Positions 1 to 4,926 of a stretch of 10,227 nucleotides of DNA are shown piece by piece; position 1 is the first letter of the stretch, and each line of letters starts with the position of its first letter. The position numbers were made by a program, and so were the translations under genes. The notes under the pieces were generated by a model. It saw only the letters and a list, made by a program, of their open reading frames with translations. It was not told the DNA's origin and did no database searches. Source of the stretch: an uncultured Bacteroidota bacterium (GTDB lineage: Bacteria; Bacteroidota; Bacteroidia; Bacteroidales; CAIWKO01); NCBI GenBank assembly GCA_937934705.1, contig CALGYY010000138.1, forward strand, positions 1 through 10,227. Direction: 5' to 3'.

Positions 1-54
1 TCCGTCACCTCCGTCACCTCCGTCACCTCCGTCACCTCCGTCACCTCCGTCACC
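1..54. repeat. 9-bp tandem repeat, six perfect copies
   Basis: The unit TCCGTCACC is repeated six times without a mismatch. It starts at the window edge, so the array probably extends further left. The core GTCACC is shared with the 8-bp array at 559-620, so the two arrays look related although their periods differ. Confidence 0.97.
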
Positions 55-129
55 CAGTGTTGGATATTGAATATTGGGGGCGGTCTGGTGAGTTAGAGTG
101 TCGGAGTATCGGAGTATCGGGGTCGGTAA

Positions 130-170
130 TCGATATTGGATATTAGATATTGGGGTTGTGGGTATTGGTC
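130..170 (+). repeat. 41-bp direct repeat, copy 1
   Basis: This segment is identical over 41 bp to 409-449. It begins TCGATATTGG and ends GGGTATTGGTC. Internally it contains GATATT(G/A) heptamers. Both copies are preceded by GTATCGG-type octamers, so the duplicated block is probably longer and partly degraded. A shorter, diverged relative lies at 61-80. Confidence 0.95.
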
Positions 171-191
171 TGCCTTACGCTCCATATTCAC

Positions 192-230
192 AAATTTAAA
201 ATTTAAAATTTACAATTTCCAATTTACAAT
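192..230. repeat. AT-rich heptamer array
   Basis: Three perfect AAATTTA units (192-212) are followed by CAATTTC, CAATTTA and a partial CAAT, all in the same 7-bp register. The AT richness stands out against the surrounding GC-balanced repeats. A similar ATCCAATTTCAATT piece recurs near 286-300. Confidence 0.9.
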
Positions 231-312
231 GCTTTTACATCAAGTAAGCACGGGATTGTTTTCATACGAAATTACAAGTTTTTAATATCCAATTTCAATT
301 CCCGAACCCCAT

Positions 313-362
313 CACTCCCTCACTCCCTCACTTCATCACTTCATCACCCGTCACCCTTCACC
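313..362. repeat. Octamer/heptamer array (CACTCCCT, CACTTCAT, CACCCGT)
   Basis: The order is two CACTCCCT units, two CACTTCAT units, then CACCCGT, CACCCTT and CACC. The unit sequence changes stepwise while the CAC anchor is kept. The last 18 bases (345-362) match the reverse complement of 4144-4161 at 17 of 18 positions, so a related element lies in opposite orientation on the far side of the four-gene operon. Confidence 0.9.
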
Positions 363-408
363 ATAGAGTAACGGGGTATCGGAGTATCGGTGTATCGGGG
401 TTCTGAAC

Positions 409-449
409 TCGATATTGGATATTAGATATTGGGGTTGTGGGTATTGGTC
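409..449 (+). repeat. 41-bp direct repeat, copy 2
   Basis: This copy is identical to 130-170 in the same orientation, 279 bp downstream. The flanking bases differ on both sides. No inverted ends or target duplications are visible, so I read it as a local duplication of repeat DNA and not a mobile element. Confidence 0.95.
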
Positions 450-536
450 GGATTATCGGGGTGCCGGACCCTTTCCCCGGCTGAACTTGTCGAATGACTT
501 TTGGACTTTCCGACCTTTTGACTTTCGACGCTTCCT

Positions 537-620
537 CACTCCCTCACTTCCTCACTTCGTCACCCGGTCACCCGGTCACCCGGTCACCCGTCACCCGGTC
601 ACCCGGTCACCCGGTCACCA
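537..620. repeat. GTCACCCG octamer array ending at a promoter
   Basis: Three CACTYCNT-type octamers (537-560) lead into GTCACCCG units spanning 559-613. There are six perfect copies and one copy missing its first G (591-597), followed by a partial GTCACCA. The array stops 9 bases before the TAnnTTTG box at 630, so the region where a -33 element should lie falls inside the repeat. Confidence 0.93.
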
Positions 621-629
621 TTCTTTTAT

Positions 630-637
630 TACCTTTG
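630..637 (+). promoter_or_regulatory. Bacteroidota-type -7 box of the uxs operon
   Basis: TACCTTTG matches the Bacteroidota -7 consensus TAnnTTTG exactly. It lies 18 bases before the uxs start codon, giving a leader of roughly 10-15 bases. No clear -33 TTG or TTTG is found at the usual distance, because that interval is GTCACCCG repeat. The short A-rich leader has no Shine-Dalgarno sequence, as is normal for the phylum. Confidence 0.55.
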
Positions 638-655
638 CTTCTCAATCGAACGAAA

Positions 656-1591
656 ATGCAGAAGAAAATCCTCGTAACCGGAGGCGCCGGTTTCCTCGGA
701 TCGCACCTGTGCGAAACCCTGCTCAACCGCGGGCATGAAGTGATCTGCCTGGATAATTATTTCACCGGCCAGAAACAGAATATCGTGCACCTTTTGAAGC
801 ATCCCTATTTTGAGCTGATACGGCACGATGTCACCATGCCCTTTTTTATTGAGGTTGATGAGATCTATAACTTGGCTTGTCCCGCTTCCCCCATTCACTA
901 CCAGTATAACCCCATCAAGACCATCAAAACTTCCGTGATGGGAGCGATCAATATGCTGGGACTGGCCAAGCGCATCCGGGCGAAAATCCTTCAGGCTTCT
1001 ACCAGTGAAGTATACGGCGACCCGCTGGAACATCCGCAGACCGAGCAGTACTGGGGACACGTGAATCCCATCGGCGCACGTGCCTGTTACGACGAAGGCA
1101 AGCGCTGCGCGGAAGCCCTGTTTGTCAATTATCACCGTCAGAATAATGTCAGGATCAAGATCATGCGGATATTCAATACCTATGGCCCCCGCATGCATCC
1201 CAACGACGGCAGGGTAGTATCCAACTTCATTATGCAGGCGCTGCGCGGCGAAGATATTTCCGTTTACGGAGATGGAAGCCAGACCCGCAGTTTCTGTTAT
1301 GCCGACGATCTCATTGAAGGCATGATCCGGCTGATGGAAACCCCCGATGAGGTGATTGGGCCTGTCAATGTGGGCAATCCCAGGGAGTTTACCATACTGG
1401 AACTGGCGAAACTGGTACTGAAATACACGGGCTCGAAGTCACGGCTTGTGTTTCATGAACTTCCGGAAGATGATCCCCTGCAGAGAAGACCCGATATCAG
1501 TCAGGCCCGAAAAGTCCTGAAATGGGAACCGCATACTGAACTCGAGGATGGACTGCAGAAAACCATCGCCTACTTCAAACAAATGATCTGA
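656..1591 (+). CDS. uxs: UDP-glucuronate decarboxylase (UDP-xylose synthase)
   Basis: This 311-residue extended SDR enzyme is predicted to convert UDP-glucuronate to UDP-xylose and CO2 in the cytoplasm using bound NAD+. The N-terminus has the Rossmann motif GGAGFLG (about residues 9-15). The catalytic set is visible as T116 in STSEVYG and Y145xxxK149 in CYDEGKR. The string YWGHVNPIGARACYDEGKR is close to the UXS signature and separates it from dTDP-glucose 4,6-dehydratase, the nearest alternative. The frame stays open upstream to an ATG at 494, but that extension only translates the tandem repeats. The start at 656 places the Rossmann motif at the expected distance and follows a TAnnTTTG box. 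It is the first gene of the operon, 15 bp before rfbD. No UDP-glucose dehydrogenase, which would supply its substrate, is in view. Confidence 0.92.
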   Translation: MQKKILVTGGAGFLGSHLCETLLNRGHEVICLDNYFTGQKQNIVHLLKHPYFELIRHDVTMPFFIEVDEIYNLACPASPIHYQYNPIKTIKTSVMGAINMLGLAKRIRAKILQASTSEVYGDPLEHPQTEQYWGHVNPIGARACYDEGKRCAEALFVNYHRQNNVRIKIMRIFNTYGPRMHPNDGRVVSNFIMQALRGEDISVYGDGSQTRSFCYADDLIEGMIRLMETPDEVIGPVNVGNPREFTILELAKLVLKYTGSKSRLVFHELPEDDPLQRRPDISQARKVLKWEPHTELEDGLQKTIAYFKQMI

Positions 1592-1606
1592 TAATATCAT
1601 CGTCCT

Positions 1607-2473
1607 ATGAAAATCCTTGTCACCGGAGCCAATGGTCAGCTCGGAATGAGTTTCAGGGCACTGGCCGGAAAGCACGGTAATATACAGTTTTCTTTTTTCG
1701 ATCTTCCTGAACTGGACCTGAATCTTTTCCCGGAAACGGAAGCCCTTCTCCGTGCTGAAAAGCCGGATGTGGTGATCAATTGTGCTGCCTATACCGCTGT
1801 GGATAAGGCTGAACAGGAGAGGGAGGCGGCATGGGCGCTCAATCACCTGGCAGTGGCCCACCTGGCACAGCTTTGTCAGCAAACCGGAAGTTTCCTGATC
1901 CATGTTTCCACGGATTATGTGTTTGACGGGACATCCTGTCATCCATACACCGAGACCGATTCCTGTTCTCCCGTATCGGTTTACGGAGCCTCGAAAAGGG
2001 AAGGGGAGCTGGAGGTACTGATGAGTAACGCAAAGGCGCTGATTGTCCGCACCTCCTGGCTGTATTCAGAGTATGGGCATAATTTCGTGAAAACCATGCT
2101 GCGCCTCGCAAAAGAGAGAAGTGAGGTGAGAGTGGTTTGTGACCAGATCGGGGGACCGACCTATGCCGGGGATCTGGCAGAGGCCATTATGAAATGCATT
2201 CCCGGACTTTCAAAACTCAGTACGGTGGAGGTTTTGCACTTTGCCAATGCGGGCGTGGCCTCATGGTATGACTTGGCCTTGAGTATCTTTGAATTGTCGG
2301 GACTGAACTGCAAAGTCATTCCCATTTCTACTGAGGAATATCCGACCCCTGCCAGGCGCCCGGCTTACAGCGTTTTCAATACTTCAAAGATCAGGGCCTT
2401 TATTCAGGATGATATCCCTCACTGGCGCGATGCGCTCGGACGTTGTCTCGCTAATATGAAGGAAAACGCATGA
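1607..2473 (+). CDS. rfbD: dTDP-4-dehydrorhamnose reductase
   Basis: This 288-residue protein is of normal length for RfbD/RmlD, which reduces dTDP-4-dehydro-L-rhamnose to dTDP-L-rhamnose with NAD(P)H, the last step of that pathway. Visible motifs are the nucleotide-binding GANGQLG at residues 7-13, INCAAYTAVDKAE, STDYVFDG with T102, and the catalytic pair Y126/K130 in YGASKRE. The partners rfbA, rfbB and rfbC are not in the window, so the reductase appears separated from the usual rml cluster. It starts 15 bp after uxs without a Shine-Dalgarno sequence. Its stop codon overlaps the start of the next gene (ATGA), suggesting translational coupling. Confidence 0.93.
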   Translation: MKILVTGANGQLGMSFRALAGKHGNIQFSFFDLPELDLNLFPETEALLRAEKPDVVINCAAYTAVDKAEQEREAAWALNHLAVAHLAQLCQQTGSFLIHVSTDYVFDGTSCHPYTETDSCSPVSVYGASKREGELEVLMSNAKALIVRTSWLYSEYGHNFVKTMLRLAKERSEVRVVCDQIGGPTYAGDLAEAIMKCIPGLSKLSTVEVLHFANAGVASWYDLALSIFELSGLNCKVIPISTEEYPTPARRPAYSVFNTSKIRAFIQDDIPHWRDALGRCLANMKENA

Positions 2474-3144
2474 TGAAGATCTCCCGATGGAGCATTGGCT
2501 TCCTTCTCGCAGCCATCCTGCTGGTCGCTTCCTGCGGAAGTCAGCCATCAACCGCTCAGCTTACCGGGGTGCAGGACAGCCTGCCCGCAAAAGAAAATAC
2601 GGAAGAAATACTGGTCGCCGTTCAACCATTTACGGGCTTTGATTCCGCTTTATCGGAATATGCGGCCTCTGAGATTGAAGCCTTCTACGGATTCAGCACG
2701 GAAATTCTGCCGCCGCGTGAACTCCCCGCCGCAGCCTGTTACAAGCCCCGCAACCGTTACAGGGCCGACAGCCTGCTGAACTGGCTGGCCAGGGAGAAAC
2801 CGGATCGCGCAAACTTTATCATGGGACTGACCTCAAAAGATATCAGCTGTACAAAAGAACCCTATGAGGATTGGGGAATTTTCGGTTATGGTTATATGCC
2901 GGGCCCTTCCTGTGTGGTATCGACCTTTCGCCTCAGAAAAAACGGTGCCGGGGAAGACCTTTTCAGAGAGCGCTTTGCCAAGGTACTGCTCCATGAACTG
3001 GGTCACAACCTGGGTTTGAAGCATTGTCCCGCGGAGGGCTGTATGATGAGTGATGCCAACGGAACCATCGTAACGGTTGACCATGAAAAGAAATCGCTTT
3101 GCGAATCCTGCAGAAAACAGATCAGCAGCATCACAAAAAAATAG
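2470..3144 (+). CDS. Archaemetzincin-type zinc metalloprotease, predicted lipoprotein
   Basis: This 224-residue protein carries the full archaemetzincin (peptidase family M54) signature. It has HELGHNLGLKH (H175, E176, H179, H185), C186, C191 followed by MM, then exactly 17 residues before C211-ESC-C214. This fits HExxHxxGx3Cx4CxMx17CxxC. The histidines should bind catalytic zinc with E176 as the base, and the four cysteines should bind a structural zinc. GYGYMPGPSCVVSTFRLR (about 140-157) resembles the strand segment before the active site in the family. The N-terminus is unusual: a basic start, a hydrophobic run and a VASC lipobox predict lipidation at C22 and an envelope location, whereas known archaemetzincins are, as far as I recall, soluble cytoplasmic proteins. 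Its ATG overlaps the rfbD stop, with a second ATG at 2473 equally possible. Its substrate is unknown. Confidence 0.88.
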   Translation: MMKISRWSIGFLLAAILLVASCGSQPSTAQLTGVQDSLPAKENTEEILVAVQPFTGFDSALSEYAASEIEAFYGFSTEILPPRELPAAACYKPRNRYRADSLLNWLAREKPDRANFIMGLTSKDISCTKEPYEDWGIFGYGYMPGPSCVVSTFRLRKNGAGEDLFRERFAKVLLHELGHNLGLKHCPAEGCMMSDANGTIVTVDHEKKSLCESCRKQISSITKK

Positions 3145-3152
3145 AAGCAGCT

Positions 3153-4136
3153 ATGGAAGCCGACCTTTATCCCTTAAAATTTAAACCCATTTTCAAAGAC
3201 AAGCTCTGGGGCGGAACCATGATCAGGGATGTTTTGGGCAAGGACTTTTCACCCCTGCCCAATTGCGGGGAACTCTGGGCGCTCAGCGGTGTTCCGGGTG
3301 AGGAATCCGAGGTGGAGAACGGTTTTCTCCAGGGCAACGGGATCAACGAACTAGTGGAAGTCTATATGGGCGACCTGGTGGGTGACAAGGTTTTTGACCG
3401 CTATGGAGAGCGTTTTCCGGTGCTGGTGAAACTCATCGATACCCGTGCTTACCTGTCTGTTCAGGTTCATCCTGATGATGCCATGGCGCTTCGGCACACC
3501 GGTTCTGAGGACGGGAAAACAGAGATGTGGGTAGTGCTGAAAGCCGGTCCGGAGGCAGAACTCATCAGTGGTTTCAAGCGTGAAACCACAAAGCAGGAGT
3601 GTGCCCGCTTGCTGGAAAGCGGTCAGCTTTCCGACATCCTGAATGTGGTAAACGTTAAGGAAGATGATGTTGTTTTTGTCCCGGCAGGCAGGGTACATGC
3701 CATCGGGCCACAGATATTGCTGGCCGAAATTCAGCAAACCAGCGATATTACTTACCGTCTCTGGGACTGGGACCGTATCGGTCTGGACGGACTTCCCCGG
3801 GAATTGCATACCGACCTTGCACTGGAGGCCCTGGATTATTCACGCCTTGAAAATCCTGTGTCCCCGCTCAGGCGCAAACCCAATGAGCCACAGCTGCTGG
3901 TCGACTGCCCCCAGTTCCAGACCCGATTTCTGGAGTTGAGCGGAAACATGGAGATCGATCACGCGCCCAACGATTCCTTCATGATCCTGCTATGCACCCG
4001 CGGACAATTCACTCTTAAAGCCGACGAAACAAAAGTCCTCGCAGAGGCCGGTGAAGCGATCCTTGTTCCAGCCGCCGTTCCGGCATTTTCAATACAGGCT
4101 TCCGGCGCAGACATTCTTACAGTGCATATTCCCTGA
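3153..4136 (+). CDS. manA: Mannose-6-phosphate isomerase, class I
   Basis: This 327-residue cytoplasmic enzyme should interconvert fructose-6-phosphate and mannose-6-phosphate, feeding GDP-mannose and related sugars. The cupin metal site is visible as Q104 and H106 in SVQVHPDD, E124 in GKTEMWVVL and H182 in PAGRVHAIG. KLWGG near the N-terminus and QQTSDITYRLWDWDR are also typical. The length matches the short form common in Firmicutes and Bacteroidota, shorter than the roughly 390-residue E. coli enzyme. The frame is open to an ATG at 3099, but that lies inside the preceding protease gene and adds a charged tail of no family resemblance. The start at 3153 follows the protease stop by 8 bases. 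No Shine-Dalgarno sequence is present. It is the last gene of the operon. Confidence 0.93.
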   Translation: MEADLYPLKFKPIFKDKLWGGTMIRDVLGKDFSPLPNCGELWALSGVPGEESEVENGFLQGNGINELVEVYMGDLVGDKVFDRYGERFPVLVKLIDTRAYLSVQVHPDDAMALRHTGSEDGKTEMWVVLKAGPEAELISGFKRETTKQECARLLESGQLSDILNVVNVKEDDVVFVPAGRVHAIGPQILLAEIQQTSDITYRLWDWDRIGLDGLPRELHTDLALEALDYSRLENPVSPLRRKPNEPQLLVDCPQFQTRFLELSGNMEIDHAPNDSFMILLCTRGQFTLKADETKVLAEAGEAILVPAAVPAFSIQASGADILTVHIP

Positions 4137-4143
4137 TAAATAC

Positions 4144-4161
4144 GGTGAGGGGTGACGGGTG
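4144..4161 (-). repeat. Inverted relative of the upstream GTCACCC repeats
   Basis: Read on the minus strand, this 18-bp segment matches 345-362 at 17 of 18 positions. Directly after it, GGGTG (4157-4161) and CACCC (4167-4171) form a 5-bp stem with a 5-base loop. With no T-run behind it, this is a poor intrinsic terminator. It is the only candidate I see for the end of the uxs-manA operon. Confidence 0.7.
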
Positions 4162-4186
4162 CCGGACACCCACTTAACTCCCCGCC

Positions 4187-4256
4187 GCTAACTGCTCACT
4201 GCTTGCTATTGACTATTGACTATTGACTATTGACTATTGACTATTGACTATTGACT
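4187..4256. repeat. Heptamer array (ATTGACT x7 plus degenerate units)
   Basis: Ten heptamers lie in one register. The first three are degenerate (GCTAACT, GCTCACT, GCTTGCT), followed by seven perfect ATTGACT units at 4208-4256. The array runs straight into the rnpB promoter, and its last unit supplies the TTG where a -33 element is expected. Confidence 0.95.
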
Positions 4257-4280
4257 GTTGTTCCTGTTTCTTTATCTTTG
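4251..4280 (+). promoter_or_regulatory. rnpB promoter
   Basis: TATCTTTG at 4273-4280 is an exact TAnnTTTG -7 box, ending one base before the 5' strand of RNase P stem P1. A TTG at 4251-4253, in the last ATTGACT repeat, lies 19 bases upstream and suits a -33 element. Transcription should begin within a few bases of 4282-4286. Confidence 0.7.
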
Positions 4281-4281
4281 C

Positions 4282-4658
4282 AACAGCAACAGTCCGCCTT
4301 GTCGCTGAGGTATTGATACCTCGGAGGAAAGTCCGGGCAACACAGGGCGCCATACTTCCTAACGGGAAGGTGGATTGCGGGAAACCGCAATTCAACAGAG
4401 AGTGCCACAGAAAATAACCGTCCCGCCTCAGGCGGGGTAAGGGTGAAAACGTGAGGTAAGGGCTCACGACGCTGTGTGGTGACATGCGGCGGGGGTAAAC
4501 CTTATGGGTTGAAAGGCCAAATATACCGGGAATTGAGGGCTGCCCGCCCGATCCCGGGGGGTAGGCCGTTAGAACCTGCCGGTGACGGCAGGTCCAGATA
4601 AATGACAGGGATCCGTGATGAACGGATACAGAACCCGGCTTACAGGACTGTTGCTGTT
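4282..4658 (+). ncRNA. rnpB: RNase P RNA (type A)
   Basis: This is the catalytic RNA of RNase P, which trims the 5' leader of pre-tRNAs. The universally conserved block GAGGAAAGTCCGGGC is at 4324-4338, AGATAAATGA at 4596-4605 and ACAGAACCCGGCTTA at 4628-4642, in the expected order. The ends are set by helix P1: 14 bases at 4282-4295 pair perfectly with 4645-4658. A hairpin GAGGTA/TACCTC (4307-4322) and a CCCGCC/GGCGGG hairpin (4422-4436) lie where family helices are expected. The length of about 377 nt is normal for a bacterial type A RNA. It is flanked by a good promoter and a T-rich tail, so it is probably an independent transcription unit. The minus-strand frame across it (4234-4713) is spurious. 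Confidence 0.97.
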
Positions 4659-4669
4659 TTTCTTTTTCT
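4657..4669 (+). terminator. T-rich tail after RNase P RNA
   Basis: Two runs of five T separated by one C follow the P1 stem directly. P1 closes the whole RNA, so it is not a classic short terminator hairpin, but a stem followed by a U-tract at the RNA's 3' end suggests termination or the processing boundary. A strong bulged hairpin follows at 4687-4708, but it has no T-run after it. Confidence 0.5.
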
Positions 4670-4670
4670 A

Positions 4671-4905
4671 AGTCGGCTACGAGTTTGCTGTCCGGGTCTC
4701 CCGGAAGCTGCATGAAGGCCCTGTCAACTCAGGAATTCAGCGGAGTTTTCAAACTCCGGATGTTGATAATTACGCGCGGAAGGTATCCCGCCTCTGATAC
4801 CTTATTATATACTTTTGACCGGCAAACCGGAGTTATACTGCATGGCCGGGCTATTCCGCTGAGCGCTTCCTGATAACCTGCCTGTTCAGGTAAACTCCGG
4901 CCCAA
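4671..4905 (+). other. Structured non-coding leader/spacer with inverted repeats
   Basis: No convincing gene lies between rnpB and the TPR gene. The spacer holds several perfect inverted repeats: TCCGGG/CCCGGA (4691-4705, extendable with GCT/AGC around a bulged G), CGGAGTTT/AAACTCCG (4741-4758) and AAGGTATC/GATACCTT (4780-4803). CCGGAGTT at 4827-4834 can also pair with AACTCCGG at 4893-4900. The same heptamer (CGGAGTT or its complement) therefore occurs four times, allowing alternative pairings. The first hairpins may be terminators or operators, and the part after 4817 would be the 5' leader of the TPR mRNA. No riboswitch class was recognised. Confidence 0.5.
4810..4817 (+). promoter_or_regulatory. 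Candidate -7 box for the TPR/beta-barrel unit
   Basis: TACTTTTG fits TAnnTTTG. It sits 7 bases after the AAGGTATC/GATACCTT inverted repeat, which could be an operator or upstream terminator. No good -33 TTG is found 17-21 bases upstream. If used, the mRNA leader would be about 100 bases and would include the CCGGAGTT/AACTCCGG pair. Confidence 0.4.
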
Positions 4906-4926
4906 ATGATCAGCAAACCGAGGAAT

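Larger units (their letters stand above)
1..629. other. Gene-free intergenic mosaic of short tandem repeats
   Basis: I see no credible gene here. Nearly all of the stretch consists of short runs with 7-, 8- or 9-bp periodicity. The main arrays are listed separately. Others are GTATCGGN octamers (three units at 376-399, related units around 101-121), a GATATTG-like heptamer run around 61-79 that is repeated inside the 41-bp duplication, and a degenerate GACTTTyc-like run at about 495-530. Open frames crossing it encode low-complexity strings such as SPGHPVTRSPGHPV, which are translations of the repeats. Such intergenic arrays are, to my recollection, common in some Bacteroidota genomes, but I cannot assign them a function. 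The right end carries the probable promoter of the uxs operon. Confidence 0.8.

Noticed and set aside
1..620. Possible CRISPR array
   Set aside because: The repeats are 7-9 bp and directly adjacent, with no unique spacers of regular length and no cas genes in the window.
494..655. 54-residue N-terminal extension of uxs
   Set aside because: It is repeat-derived, precedes the probable promoter at 630-637, and is not needed for the Rossmann fold, which begins right after the ATG at 656.
415..738. 107-residue frame at the end of the repeat region
   Set aside because: It is mostly a translation of the GTCACCCG repeats (RSPGHPVTRHPVTRSPGH) and overlaps the true uxs start in another frame.
629..1198. 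189-residue minus-strand frame opposite uxs
   Set aside because: It is a shadow of a well-recognised SDR gene with no independent support.
3099..3152. Upstream in-frame start for manA
   Set aside because: It lies within the archaemetzincin zinc-binding C-terminus and adds a charged stretch with no family resemblance. The ATG at 3153 fits better.
4234..4713. 159-residue minus-strand frame over rnpB
   Set aside because: It is antisense to the whole RNase P RNA and extends into the heptamer array. Predictions like this are common artefacts over rnpB genes.
4685..4873. 62-residue plus-strand frame in the spacer after rnpB
   Set aside because: It runs through several perfect inverted repeats and the candidate promoter, shows no domain or coding character, and has no start signal.
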